NCBI GenBank assembly: GCA_024401975.1
Contig: JAKSKB010000010.1
Location: 1-35,009 of the forward strand
Direction of reading: 5' to 3'
Length of the DNA stretch: 35,009 nt
Source of the DNA: Bacteroidales bacterium
GTDB taxonomy: Bacteria > Bacteroidota > Bacteroidia > Bacteroidales > UBA932
Each line of letters opens with the position of its first letter. Within the stretch, counting starts at the first letter, position 1. The notes beneath the pieces are model-generated. The model was not told the origin of the DNA. It worked only from the letters and a program-made list of their open reading frames with translations, and ran no database searches. A program made the position numbers and the translations under genes. Shown here in pieces: positions 24,265 through 33,016 of the stretch.

Positions 24265-25281
24265 TCAATTCCCCGAAACGATAATCAGGGCAAGGCCCGC
24301 GATGAACAGGCAGAACATCGCGGCAAGCAATGCCGGGACGCCTTTCTTCGCCCCTTCGAACTCTTTCCAGATGAATACGCCCCAAATTGCGGCCACCAGC
24401 GGCGCGCCCTGTCCCAGCGCGTATGAGATGGCGGCACCGGCTTTTCCTGCCGTGATATAGCTCAGGGCTGTCCCAAGACACCAGATACATCCGCCCAGCA
24501 TACCCACCAGATGCGTCTTGAGGTTGCCGTCCTTGAAATACTGCCTGTAAGTTACGGGTTCTCCGATGAAAGGTTTCTTCATCACGATGGTGTTGATAAT
24601 GAAATTGCTCAGGAACACCCCTGCCGTGAAAAGAACTATGGCGGTGTAAGGCGTGCACTTGCCGGCTTCGGGACTGGCGAAGTCGGCGAGGTCGACTCCG
24701 TTATAGACCAAAGCGGAGAAGAATGACATCACGACTCCCGCGATGATTGCAAGCACAAGACCCTTCCTGTTCTTTTCGGGGTCCTTGAGGCCTGTATCGA
24801 CCTTGCCTGACGCAATTCCGTTGCATACTATCGCAGCGACGACGAAGGCCACCCCCAGGAAAAGCAGGAAGAGATTCTCGTTGCCTTTCGGGTGGAAAAT
24901 AATGTTGTTGAGGACACCCATCACCAAGGCGAGTCCCACTCCCAAGGGGAAGGCAACCGACATTCCGGCGAATGAAATGGATGCCGACAACAGAATATTG
25001 GACAAGTTGAATACCAGCGCTCCAAGCAGAATCCATCCCATACTGGCCGGCGTGGCCTGGGCGACATCCTGGAGAAACGGACGCCCCTCAGCCCCGTGGC
25101 TTCCCAGGGTGAAAGCCAGAAGCAGGGAGAAGAGCACCATTCCTATCACGTAGTCCCAATAGAAGAGTTCGTACCTCCAGTTTCTGGCTGCAAGTTTCTG
25201 CGTATTGCCCCAGGAGCCCCAGCACAACATTGTCACGAAACAGAGGATGACTGCAAGTGTGTAACTGTTAACGATGAACAT
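24265..25281 (-). CDS. Ureide-permease/GRP-like transporter (DMT superfamily)
   Basis: The 338-aa protein has about ten hydrophobic helices and begins SYTLAVILCFVTMLCWGSWG, a start I recognise from Bacteroidota permeases annotated as sugar, ribose or multidrug DMT transporters. It acts in the inner membrane; the substrate is not known from sequence. It begins 17 bases after the remnant of luxS and is the last gene of the lysS transcript. The position next to mtn/luxS makes a sugar-like by-product of the SAH recycling route a possible cargo, but this is inference. Confidence 0.75.
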   Translation of the reverse strand: MFIVNSYTLAVILCFVTMLCWGSWGNTQKLAARNWRYELFYWDYVIGMVLFSLLLAFTLGSHGAEGRPFLQDVAQATPASMGWILLGALVFNLSNILLSASISFAGMSVAFPLGVGLALVMGVLNNIIFHPKGNENLFLLFLGVAFVVAAIVCNGIASGKVDTGLKDPEKNRKGLVLAIIAGVVMSFFSALVYNGVDLADFASPEAGKCTPYTAIVLFTAGVFLSNFIINTIVMKKPFIGEPVTYRQYFKDGNLKTHLVGMLGGCIWCLGTALSYITAGKAGAAISYALGQGAPLVAAIWGVFIWKEFEGAKKGVPALLAAMFCLFIAGLALIIVSGN

Positions 25282-25298
25282 AGTTTTATTGTTTGTTG

Positions 25299-25501
25299 TT
25301 ATCTGCTTTCGGGATACCGCATATTGTCCTCCGTTATACGTTCCGGCACTTCGTGCAGGAAACGTGCGGCATCCTGCCCGGCTCTGTCATCCGTATGTCG
25401 AAAGTGATCAGCGCTTCCGTTCCGACGAAGTCCTTTCTCGAAATGTACACACCCTGGAGAAGCGCGAGGTGGTCAATGGCAAAACTCGGTATCGGTTTCA
25501 T
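25299..25501 (-). pseudogene. luxS: luxS remnant (S-ribosylhomocysteine lyase) with large internal deletion and frameshift
   Basis: From the ATG at 25501, which overlaps the mtn stop (ATGA), the first 42 or so codons read as a normal LuxS N-terminus (IPSFAIDHLALLQGVYISRK, then TFDIRMTEPG). At about 25366-25381 the frame breaks. The first frame runs on to TAA at 25336-25334 (55 codons). In another frame, 25373-25299 encodes a LuxS-like C-terminus (AARFLHEVPERITEDNMRYP, stop 25301-25299). A normal LuxS is about 160 residues, so roughly 95 are missing, including the HTxEH zinc motif and the catalytic Cys of GCRTG. The product cannot be active. It lies in the usual mtn-luxS order. Confidence 0.85.
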
Positions 25502-26133
25502 AGCATTATTTCCTGCAAGAGGGTGCGCACGGAGTGGAATGATTTCTCGGCAATGTTCTTCCAGAAACCCTCATATCTCTCCGCCTGACGCCCGTCGGTA
25601 TGGTTGTCGCTTATTATCTTGAGCGCCAGGAACGGGATTCCGTGCATATGGCAAACCTGTGCCACTGCAGCGCCCTCCATATCCACTGCCAGCGCCTCGG
25701 GATACAATTTCTTCTGCCTTTCATCTTCTTCCCGGCTGATGTAGAACTGGTCCCCCGAGCAGAGCAGCCCCTCCCTCGCTTCCGGAAGGGCTTTCCGGGC
25801 ACATTGCAGCAGAACCGGATCGCTTTCGAAATACGGCGGCATCCCTTCCACTTGTCCAAACCTGTTGCCGAAACCGCACCATACGTCGTGATATGCCGTG
25901 CGGGACACCGTCACTGTTTCTCCTTCGAGAAGTCCCTCAACGAAAGTCCCGGCAACTCCTATGGACAAAATGCAATCCGGCGCGAAGTCCGTAATGAGCC
26001 TTTCCGCGCTGACAGCGGCATTCACCTTGCCTATCCCGGAAAGAACGCAGCGTATGTCACCGCCTTCCGGGAACTCACGCTGCAACAGTGCGAGTTCCTC
26101 CTTCATCGCGCAAACTATCCCTACTTTTTTCAT
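25498..26133 (-). CDS. mtn: 5'-methylthioadenosine/S-adenosylhomocysteine nucleosidase
   Basis: The enzyme removes adenine from methylthioadenosine and from S-adenosylhomocysteine, giving S-ribosylhomocysteine from the latter. The 211-aa protein has Glu12 in AMKEEL, the GVAGTF loop, GDQFY, DMEGAA with Glu153 and catalytic Asp176 in ISDNHTD, so it looks active. The ATG at 26133 starts the family motif KKVGIVCAM; the frame is open for 48 more codons over aroE but without likeness. Its stop overlaps the ATG of the broken luxS, so its product S-ribosylhomocysteine appears to have no LuxS to act on it here. Confidence 0.95.
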   Translation of the reverse strand: MKKVGIVCAMKEELALLQREFPEGGDIRCVLSGIGKVNAAVSAERLITDFAPDCILSIGVAGTFVEGLLEGETVTVSRTAYHDVWCGFGNRFGQVEGMPPYFESDPVLLQCARKALPEAREGLLCSGDQFYISREEDERQKKLYPEALAVDMEGAAVAQVCHMHGIPFLALKIISDNHTDGRQAERYEGFWKNIAEKSFHSVRTLLQEIML

Positions 26134-26167
26134 TTTCCCCTGCAATATAACGAATAATATCGGAAAT

Positions 26168-26890
26168 TCACCTACCTTCAAGCGCGGAAGCCATTGATAC
26201 GGCATCCGGTTTCTCGCCCGTGAACAAGCTGTACCCCTCGACCGCCTGACGCAACATCCATTCCCGCCCGTGGACATAGCGTCCTATTCCCGGCTCGGAT
26301 AAAAGCGCCGGAGTCCTGTAATTGGCCTCAAGCAGAACAGGACAGCGGATTCCTGTGATTTCCCCGATAAGGAAGGGGATGGTATATATGACTATTTCCG
26401 AAGTGCGGGCCAGATTCCGGACTTCAGACAACGGCCGTATGCCATTTGCCTTGTCCGTGCTGCGGTTGCAGACGACCGGGTCGAATCCTGCATCTTCCGC
26501 AGCCGCCAGAGCGGCCTTTCCGGCGCCACCGAAACCGACAATCAAGGCTTTCCCACGTGGCGCATCGCCGAAGACTTCCCCAAGCAGCCGCCGCACACCC
26601 AGATAATCGGAATTATAAGCGCAAATTCCGTCGGAACGCTTGACCAGAAGATTGGTCGCCCCTATCCTGCGGCATTCTCCGCTCAGTACGTCGGCCCGCC
26701 CGCAAGCCGTTTCCTTGTACGGAGCGGTGACGTTCACTCCGTCATAGCGTTCGAGGAATATTTTCCAGGCCGAATCGAAGGACGGCTCCTCTACAAGGTC
26801 ATACGACCATCTTCCACCATATGCAAGGCGGAACATCAGCGGGCTGAGCGAGCCCGCTACGGGATATCCTATCAGAGCATATCTTTTCAT
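26168..26890 (-). CDS. aroE: Shikimate dehydrogenase (NADP+)
   Basis: AroE reduces 3-dehydroshikimate to shikimate in the aromatic pathway. The 240-aa protein is somewhat short (about 270 is usual). It keeps SLSP near residue 14, NVTAPYKE with catalytic Lys59, Asn93/Asp95 in AYNSDYLG and the nucleotide-binding GFGGAGKAAL at 119-128. The CNRS segment after beta-2 suggests NADP use. The start overlaps the methyltransferase stop by 4 bases. The next gene, mtn, starts 34 bases on. Confidence 0.93.
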   Translation of the reverse strand: MKRYALIGYPVAGSLSPLMFRLAYGGRWSYDLVEEPSFDSAWKIFLERYDGVNVTAPYKETACGRADVLSGECRRIGATNLLVKRSDGICAYNSDYLGVRRLLGEVFGDAPRGKALIVGFGGAGKAALAAAEDAGFDPVVCNRSTDKANGIRPLSEVRNLARTSEIVIYTIPFLIGEITGIRCPVLLEANYRTPALLSEPGIGRYVHGREWMLRQAVEGYSLFTGEKPDAVSMASALEGR

Positions 26891-27687
26891 AGGCGCTGCC
26901 TCACGGCTTCAAAAAGGAGTATGGCCGCCGACACGCTCGCATTGAGCGAATCGAGATTGCCCAGCATCGGAATCCGCACGTGGGCATCAGCGGCATCCCT
27001 CCATATGTCGGTCAATCCCGAGGCTTCGTTTCCTATGACTATGGCGGTGCCGCTCTTCATATCCGCGTCGTAATAGAGTTCAGAATCCTGAAGTTGGGCG
27101 GTAAGTATCCTCACCCCCCTTTCTTTAAGAAATGCTGTCGCCTCCTCAGAGGTGCAGCAGACTGTGGGGACGGTGAACACAGCCCCTATGCTGGCGCGTA
27201 TGAGATTGGGATTGTACAAATCCGTGGGAGAATCACATATGAGGACCGCATCCGCCCCAGCCGCATCGGCGCTCCGCAGTACCGCTCCGAGATTGCCGGG
27301 CTTTTCCACCCCTTCCAGCACCGCTATCAACGGTGAAGGTTTCAGAGTGAGCGTATCGAGCCTGCGCTCTTTCCATTTCATTTCGGCCATCACCCCTTCT
27401 GTTCCTCCCCTATATGCCACTCTGGCATAAATTTCAGGCGTTATTTCGACGATTCTTGCACGTGAGCCATATATCCATTCCGCCGCCGCAGCATCGGCAC
27501 GCCCCAATATGGACGGACAGACGAATATGGTATCCGGCTCGAATCCCGAATCCAGGCAATGCCTGGTCTCGCGTACGCCTTCCACTACAAAAAGCGCTTT
27601 TTCCCGCCTCAGTCCCGATTTCTCCTGAAGTGCGAGAAGTTCCTTGATTTTAGGGTTCTGCAAGGATGTGACCGCCTCTATCCTCAT
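26887..27687 (-). CDS. SpoU/TrmH-family RNA 2'-O-methyltransferase
   Basis: The 266-aa protein has an N-terminal substrate-binding domain ([20 protein letters not shown]) and a SPOUT knot domain with the three family motifs: [27 protein letters not shown] and [20 protein letters not shown]. It methylates ribose in rRNA or tRNA with S-adenosylmethionine. The exact target cannot be told by eye. It is translationally coupled to lysS (4-base overlap) and to aroE (4-base overlap). Its by-product S-adenosylhomocysteine is a substrate of the mtn product in the same operon. Confidence 0.92.
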   Translation of the reverse strand: MRIEAVTSLQNPKIKELLALQEKSGLRREKALFVVEGVRETRHCLDSGFEPDTIFVCPSILGRADAAAAEWIYGSRARIVEITPEIYARVAYRGGTEGVMAEMKWKERRLDTLTLKPSPLIAVLEGVEKPGNLGAVLRSADAAGADAVLICDSPTDLYNPNLIRASIGAVFTVPTVCCTSEEATAFLKERGVRILTAQLQDSELYYDADMKSGTAIVIGNEASGLTDIWRDAADAHVRIPMLGNLDSLNASVSAAILLFEAVRQRL

Positions 27688-29210
27688 TGCGGTCTCATTG
27701 CCGTCTCAGGCTTCATCTGAGGGAAGAAAAGCACGTCCTGTATGCTCGGCTGGTTTGTCATGAACATAGTGAGTCTGTCGATGCCCATTCCGAGTCCGGA
27801 AGTAGGCGGCATGCCATATTCCAGGGCCCGGACGAAATCCATATCGATGAACATCGCCTCGTCATCTCCCTTGCTCTTGAGTCTCGCCTGCTCCTGAAAA
27901 CGCTCCAACTGATCAACCGGGTCGTTGAGTTCGCTGTACGCGTTGGCCAGTTCCTTGCCGCATACGAACAGTTCGAATCGTTCGGTAAGAGTCGGATCGT
28001 TGCGGTGGCGCTTGGTAAGCGGGGACATTTCCACGGGATAATCCGTGATGAAAGTCGGCTGTATCAGGTTCTTTTCACAGTATTCTCCGAAGATGGCGTC
28101 TATGAGCTTGCCTTTCCCCATCGACGGTTCGGTCTCGACATGCAGCCGGCTGCAGGTCTGTCGGAGTTCGTCTTCAGACATACCCCTGACATCCACTCCG
28201 GCATATTCCTTTATGGCGTCCAGTATGGGAAGACGACGGTATCCCGCCTTGAATTCCACGGTATGGCAGCCTATCGTAGCGCTGGTGCCGCCGTTGACGC
28301 TGATGCATATTCTCTCCAGCATATTCTCGACGAATTCCATCATCCAGTTGTAATCCTTGTAGGCCACGTATATCTCCATACAGGTAAACTCCGGATTATG
28401 GGTCTTGTCCATACCTTCGTTGCGGAAATCCTTCGCAAATTCGTACACTCCCTGATATCCTCCGACTATGAGCCTCTTCAGATAAAGTTCGTTGGCCACT
28501 CTCATATACAGGTCGATGTCCAGCGCATTGTGATGGGTGACGAACGGGCGGGCGGACGCTCCTCCCGGGATGCCCTGGAGTATCGGCGTCTCGACTTCAA
28601 GGCAGCCGGCCTCGTTGAAATACTCGCGCATCGTGGATATGATTCTGGCTCTCTTAATGAACGTCTCGCGCACCTGGGGATTGACAATGAGATCAACGTA
28701 TCTCTGGCGGTAACGCAGTTCGGGGTCGGCGAAAGCGTCGAACACTTTTCCGTCCTGCTCTTTCACGATGGGAAGCACCCTCAGCGACTTGCTCAGAAGG
28801 GTGAGTTCTTTTGCGTGAATGCTCAACTGTCCAGTCTGCGTATAGAAGGCGAATCCCTTGATGCCTATGATGTCCCCTATGTCGAGAAGTTTCTTGAACA
28901 CCGTGTTGTACATTGTCTTGTCCTCTCCCGGACAAATCTCGTCACGCTTGACGTACACCTGAATCCTCCCCGTATGGTCCTGCAGTTCAATGAAGGATGC
29001 GGCACCCATTATCCTCCGGCTCATTATCCTTCCCGCGATGCATACGTCGGAGAAATTGCCCTTGCTTTCATCGAATTCTGCCGCTACGCGTCCCGCCGTG
29101 GCGTTGACCGGGTATAACTGCGCCGGATAGGGCTCTATCCCCAACTCCCGGAGACGCGCAAGTGACTCGCGCCTCTGGGCCTCCTGCTCGCTGTATTCTA
29201 CGTTGCTCAT
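27684..29210 (-). CDS. lysS: Lysyl-tRNA synthetase, class II
   Basis: LysS charges tRNA-Lys. The 508-aa protein has an N-terminal OB-fold anticodon-binding domain (about 55-150, [21 protein letters not shown]) and a class II catalytic core with motif 2 around [17 protein letters not shown] and motif 3 in [12 protein letters not shown] near the C-terminus. The ATG at 29210 is chosen: the frame stays open for 104 more codons, but these run through the divergent recJ gene and have no synthetase likeness. It heads the transcript lysS-spoU-aroE-mtn-luxS remnant-permease. Confidence 0.96.
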   Translation of the reverse strand: MSNVEYSEQEAQRRESLARLRELGIEPYPAQLYPVNATAGRVAAEFDESKGNFSDVCIAGRIMSRRIMGAASFIELQDHTGRIQVYVKRDEICPGEDKTMYNTVFKKLLDIGDIIGIKGFAFYTQTGQLSIHAKELTLLSKSLRVLPIVKEQDGKVFDAFADPELRYRQRYVDLIVNPQVRETFIKRARIISTMREYFNEAGCLEVETPILQGIPGGASARPFVTHHNALDIDLYMRVANELYLKRLIVGGYQGVYEFAKDFRNEGMDKTHNPEFTCMEIYVAYKDYNWMMEFVENMLERICISVNGGTSATIGCHTVEFKAGYRRLPILDAIKEYAGVDVRGMSEDELRQTCSRLHVETEPSMGKGKLIDAIFGEYCEKNLIQPTFITDYPVEMSPLTKRHRNDPTLTERFELFVCGKELANAYSELNDPVDQLERFQEQARLKSKGDDEAMFIDMDFVRALEYGMPPTSGLGMGIDRLTMFMTNQPSIQDVLFFPQMKPETAMRPQ

Positions 29211-29233
29211 ATCACAATGTTTGTTATATCGTA

Positions 29234-29241
29234 CAAAAATA
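29234..29241 (-). promoter_or_regulatory. -7 promoter element of lysS
   Basis: The minus strand reads TATTTTTG, an exact TAnnTTTG match, 23 bases before the lysS ATG. The predicted -33 position overlaps the recJ promoter on the other strand; only a TTTCA-like sequence is there. Confidence 0.55.
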
Positions 29242-29250
29242 CTACTTAAA

Positions 29251-29282
29251 TTTGAATATTTGAAATCTTTGGGGTATCTTCG
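29251..29282 (+). promoter_or_regulatory. recJ promoter, apparently leaderless
   Basis: TTTG at 29251-29254, a 20-base spacer and TATCTTCG at 29275-29282 (one mismatch from TAnnTTTG). The recJ ATG at 29290 is 7 bases past the element, so the mRNA should start at or beside the start codon. Confidence 0.55.
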
Positions 29283-29289
29283 TATGATT

Positions 29290-31023
29290 ATGAACAAGGA
29301 ATGCAAATGGCGCCCGAAAGAGCCGGCCGACCCCTCGAAAGTATCGAGACTCTCCGCCGAACTCGGCATCGACCGTGTACTGGCAGAACTGCTCGTGAGA
29401 CGCGGTGTCGAGACTTTCGAGCAGGCCAGAGCATTCTTCCGCCCCGATTTGAAAGACCTGCACGACCCTTTCCTGATGAAGGATATGGACCTCGCCGTAG
29501 AGAGGGTGCACAAGGCCGTCACTTCGAAGGAGAAGATTCTCGTATATGGCGATTATGACGTTGACGGCACCACCGCCGTCGCTCTGGTATATTCATTCCT
29601 TCAAAGGTTCACCCGGGACATCGGTTTCTATGTCCCGGACAGATATGACGAAGGCTACGGCGTCTCCGCCAAAGGCATAGACTGGGCGGCCAAGAACGGC
29701 TACGGGCTCATAATCACTCTCGACTGCGGGATAAAGGCACTTGAAAAGGTCGAATACGCGAAGAAAAAAGGCATAGACGTGATTGTCTGCGACCACCACC
29801 TCCCCGAAGATTCCCTTCCGGGGGCAGTGGCGGTACTCGATCCCAAGAGGGAAGACTGTCACTATCCTTTCGACGATCTGTCGGGCTGCGGCGTCGGGTT
29901 CAAACTGGTACAGGCCTATTCGCAGAGATACGGCATCTCCTTCGACAGCCTGCTGCCTCTTCTTGACCTGCTGGTGGTGAGCATCTCGTCGGACCTTGTC
30001 TCGATGACCGGTGAAAACCGCCTGCTCGCCCATTTCGGACTCAAAGTACTGAACGAGAGTCCCAGAGAGGGCCTGAAAGCCATAATAGGGCTTTCGATGC
30101 TGGAGCAGGGGCACGTCACGGTCGATGACATCGTATTCAAGATAGGTCCGCGCATCAATGCGGCCGGGCGTATGGAAAGCGGCAGCCTTTCCGTAGAACT
30201 GCTCACCGCCACTGAAAGCGAAGAGGCGATGCTGATTGCAAAGAAGATAAACGACAGCAACAACGAACGCAAGAGCATAGATCGGGAAATCACGCAGGAA
30301 GCTCTGGAAATGGTGCAGGACGGCCGATGTCTCGCCAGCGAGAACGCCATAGTCGTTTACAACCCGTCCTGGAACAAGGGGGTAGTGGGCATCGTGGCTT
30401 CCAGGCTTGTCGAAGCATTCTACAAGCCCACCGTCGTACTGACCAGTTCGAACGGATTCGTGACAGGTTCCGCCAGAAGCGTGGCCGGTTTCGACCTGTA
30501 CAGCAGCATAGAGCAGTGCTCCGACCTGCTTGAGAACTTCGGAGGACACGTATATGCCGCAGGGCTCACGTTGAGGGAAGACAATCTCAAGGAATTCGCC
30601 GTAAGGATGGACAGATTCATCGCGGGAAAGATAACTGACGAGATGCTGACCCCCGTGGTGGAAATTGATGCGCAGCTCAATTTCTCGCAGATAACGCCGA
30701 AGTTCTTCAGGCTGCTGAAGCAGTTCCAGCCTTTCGGACCCGGCAACAACAACCCCGTATTCATGACGGAAAACGTCTATGACGCCGGATTCGGACGGAA
30801 GGTCGGAGCGGGCGGAGTCCATATGAAACTGGACCTTATACAAGAATCCCAGCCTTATCACAGGATAGCCACCATCGCCTTCAATATGGCGGATTGCTAC
30901 GACTACATCAAGGCTGGGAATCCTTTCGACGTATGTTACTCCATAGTGGAGAACTACTACCGGGGGGCGTCAAGCATCCAACTCAGGATGAAAGACTTTC
31001 ACGAGCGGCAGGATATTATCTGA
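29290..31023 (+). CDS. recJ: Single-stranded-DNA-specific exonuclease RecJ
   Basis: RecJ is the 5'-3' ssDNA exonuclease of recombination and mismatch repair. The 577-aa protein has the DHH motifs I DYDVDG at 88-93, II LDCG around 144, III CDHH at 167-170, and the DHHA1 segment with INAAGRM; a C-terminal OB-like domain follows. The start at 29290 (MNKECKW) is chosen because the promoter lies just before it; an ATG two codons earlier (29284) is possible, and the open frame back to 29203 is non-coding. It ends 12 bases from the convergent ssb gene; RecJ and SSB interact physically in other bacteria. Confidence 0.95.
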   Translation: MNKECKWRPKEPADPSKVSRLSAELGIDRVLAELLVRRGVETFEQARAFFRPDLKDLHDPFLMKDMDLAVERVHKAVTSKEKILVYGDYDVDGTTAVALVYSFLQRFTRDIGFYVPDRYDEGYGVSAKGIDWAAKNGYGLIITLDCGIKALEKVEYAKKKGIDVIVCDHHLPEDSLPGAVAVLDPKREDCHYPFDDLSGCGVGFKLVQAYSQRYGISFDSLLPLLDLLVVSISSDLVSMTGENRLLAHFGLKVLNESPREGLKAIIGLSMLEQGHVTVDDIVFKIGPRINAAGRMESGSLSVELLTATESEEAMLIAKKINDSNNERKSIDREITQEALEMVQDGRCLASENAIVVYNPSWNKGVVGIVASRLVEAFYKPTVVLTSSNGFVTGSARSVAGFDLYSSIEQCSDLLENFGGHVYAAGLTLREDNLKEFAVRMDRFIAGKITDEMLTPVVEIDAQLNFSQITPKFFRLLKQFQPFGPGNNNPVFMTENVYDAGFGRKVGAGGVHMKLDLIQESQPYHRIATIAFNMADCYDYIKAGNPFDVCYSIVENYYRGASSIQLRMKDFHERQDII

Positions 31024-31035
31024 AACCGGTTGCGG

Positions 31036-31533
31036 CTAGAACGGGAGATCGTCTTCGGGGGCGTCTTCCGCAGGAGCGGCGGCAGGTGCCGGGGCAGGCT
31101 GCTGCGGAGCGGGTCTCTGCGGTTCGTACGAAGGTCTGGGAGTCTCCCCTCCGGACACTGCGGAACCCGATGCGGGATTGTCCCCCCTACGTCCGAGGAG
31201 CTGTATGTTGGACGCGACAATCTCGGTCATATACTTCTTGTTGTTGCTCGCATCCGTCCAGGACCTGGTCCTGATACGGCCCTCGATGAACACCTGGGTG
31301 CCCTTTCGGATATAGTTTTCGGAAAGGTCGGCGAGGTTGCCGAAAGCGACTATGTTGTGCCATTCCGCAGATTCCTTCATCTGACCGCTCTGGTCACGGT
31401 ATCTGTCCGTAGTGGCGAGGGTGTATTGGGCTACTTTCGAATTGGAATTCCCGCGGTTGGCTCCTCCGTCGAGATAACGGACTTCCGGATCTCGCCCGAC
31501 ATTGCCGATAAGCATTACTTTATTGAGTGACAT
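31036..31533 (-). CDS. ssb: Single-stranded DNA-binding protein
   Basis: The 165-aa SSB has an OB fold (about 1-110: LNKVMLIGNVGRDPEVRYL, WHNIVAFGNLA, YIRKGTQVFIEGRIRTRSW), a Pro/Ala/Gln-rich flexible linker and the acidic tip DDLPF that recruits repair and replication partners. It begins 27 bases after the upstream permease gene with no recognisable TAnnTTTG in the gap, so it may depend on read-through, which is odd for an essential gene. A promoter inside the permease gene is possible. Confidence 0.96.
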   Translation of the reverse strand: MSLNKVMLIGNVGRDPEVRYLDGGANRGNSNSKVAQYTLATTDRYRDQSGQMKESAEWHNIVAFGNLADLSENYIRKGTQVFIEGRIRTRSWTDASNNKKYMTEIVASNIQLLGRRGDNPASGSAVSGGETPRPSYEPQRPAPQQPAPAPAAAPAEDAPEDDLPF

Positions 31534-31560
31534 AACTTTATGGTATTTTGATTTTAATTG

Positions 31561-32943
31561 TCATTCGCCGGCAGACACGGACTTGATGTTGGGAAGTTCG
31601 AGCCCGTAGCCCTTCTTCTTGTCCTCAATCTTAAGGAATATGCTGAAAGTCAGGGCCAGCGCTCCGAAACTCGAGAACACGATCATCGGTATGATATAAC
31701 CGCCTGTCGTCGCACGCAGAGAGCCTATGAGCATAGGCACGAAACACAGGCCTATGTTCTGCACCCAGAAGATGAGGCAGTAGGCGGAGCCTAAAATTTT
31801 CTCGTCAATTATTTTCGGCACCGAAGGCCAGAGAGCGGCGGGAACGAGGGAGAAGCTGACTCCGAGAATCACTATCAACGTGACGGCGAACCACTTGTAG
31901 GGCAGTATCGGAAGCAAGAAAGCGAAACTGAGATGGCAGGCAATCATTATTAGCGAGCCCACCATAAGCATAGTGGCCCCCTTGCCTTTCCTGTCCAGGA
32001 AGATGCCCAGAAGAGGTGTCAATCCTATGGCCAGAAGCGGGAAGCAGCTGAACAGCCGCGCAGCCGTGGTGGCATCGACCTTGAGTGTCTCTTCCAGGAA
32101 ATTGGGCGCGTAACGCTGGAACGGGAAGATGGCGCTGTAGTAAAGCACACAGAGCAGAGCCACAATCCAGAACATCTTGCTCCTGAAAATCGCACCGAGA
32201 TCCGAAATATGGAATTCATCTTCGGGGGACTTCTCCTCCGTGGCAAGACCCGCCTGAACAAGCTGCGAGTCGAACTTCCTGTCCAGAAATCCGAAAATTA
32301 TGAAATTGATCAGGCCTATGCACAGCAGAGCGCCGCAGAAACCGAGCGGGGCAAGTATCGAGCCACCGCAAGCATTGGAGATGACGGGAGCTATCCACAT
32401 AACGGCGAAAACGCCCACACGGGCCACCGCCATCTCAAGCCCCATGGCAAGAGCCATTTCCTTGCCTTTGAACCACTTGGCAAGAATCTTGGAAACGTTG
32501 GTGCCTTCCATTTCGCAACCGCATCCGAAAATCATAAAACCAAGCGACGCCATCTTGGCATTTGCCGGCATTTCAGGCCACCAGGAACCGAGCCACCGGT
32601 ACAGTTCCGTGGTGGAGAACCAGTCGCTGATACCTATGAACTTGACGGCGGCGCCGACCACCATCATAGAAGCCGAAAGCACTCCCGAAAAGCGTACTCC
32701 GAGTTTGTCCAGAATGACGCCCGCGATTATGAGGAATCCGCAGACGTTCACTATGTATTCGGAAGCGGCATACTTCCCGAACACTGCGCTGTCCCACCCG
32801 AGGGAAGTCTCCACCAGAGACTTCAAAGGAGACATCACATCCACGAACATATAGGCGAAGAACATCATCAACGCCACCAGAATGAGCACCGACCACCTTG
32901 CAAGCGGTTTGTCATTCATCAACCGAATCACTTTTTCCGACAT
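31561..32943 (-). CDS. Major facilitator superfamily permease (MFSD1-like)
   Basis: The 460-aa protein has about twelve hydrophobic helices in two halves joined by a charged cytoplasmic loop near residues 225-250 (EEKSPEDEFH). GVILDKLGVRFSG and GIFLDRKGKG are MFS loop 2-3-type motifs, one in each half. It reminds me of Bacteroidota relatives of eukaryotic MFSD1; the substrate is unknown. It is divergent from dxs across 73 bases. No good promoter was seen on its side. Confidence 0.82.
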   Translation of the reverse strand: MSEKVIRLMNDKPLARWSVLILVALMMFFAYMFVDVMSPLKSLVETSLGWDSAVFGKYAASEYIVNVCGFLIIAGVILDKLGVRFSGVLSASMMVVGAAVKFIGISDWFSTTELYRWLGSWWPEMPANAKMASLGFMIFGCGCEMEGTNVSKILAKWFKGKEMALAMGLEMAVARVGVFAVMWIAPVISNACGGSILAPLGFCGALLCIGLINFIIFGFLDRKFDSQLVQAGLATEEKSPEDEFHISDLGAIFRSKMFWIVALLCVLYYSAIFPFQRYAPNFLEETLKVDATTAARLFSCFPLLAIGLTPLLGIFLDRKGKGATMLMVGSLIMIACHLSFAFLLPILPYKWFAVTLIVILGVSFSLVPAALWPSVPKIIDEKILGSAYCLIFWVQNIGLCFVPMLIGSLRATTGGYIIPMIVFSSFGALALTFSIFLKIEDKKKGYGLELPNIKSVSAGE

Positions 32944-33002
32944 ATCGTCTCAATTAGGAACGGCAATTTAATCATTTTTTTTATTCTTTTGGAACATTGT
33001 GC

Positions 33003-33010
33003 TAATTTTG
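33003..33010 (+). promoter_or_regulatory. -7 promoter element of dxs, apparently leaderless
   Basis: TAATTTTG matches TAnnTTTG exactly and is the same octamer as before truA. The dxs ATG follows after six bases, so the mRNA probably starts at the AUG. The -33 is T-rich but has no TTG at the right distance. Confidence 0.55.
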
Positions 33011-33016
33011 CGGAAT

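Noticed and set aside
25334..25501. A genuine 55-residue small protein
   Set aside because: Its first 42 residues are clearly LuxS and the frame after that is an accidental continuation past the deletion; a LuxS C-terminus is readable in another frame just downstream.
27687..29117. Open plus-strand frame of 476 codons opposite lysS
   Set aside because: It is an antisense shadow of lysS with no recognisable domain.
29211..29522. N-terminal extension of lysS by 104 codons
   Set aside because: It crosses the lysS promoter and the divergent recJ gene, and LysS proteins start near MSNVEYSEQ.
29593..30861. Open minus-strand frame of 422 codons opposite recJ
   Set aside because: It is a shadow of recJ; the real gene has all DHH motifs on the plus strand.
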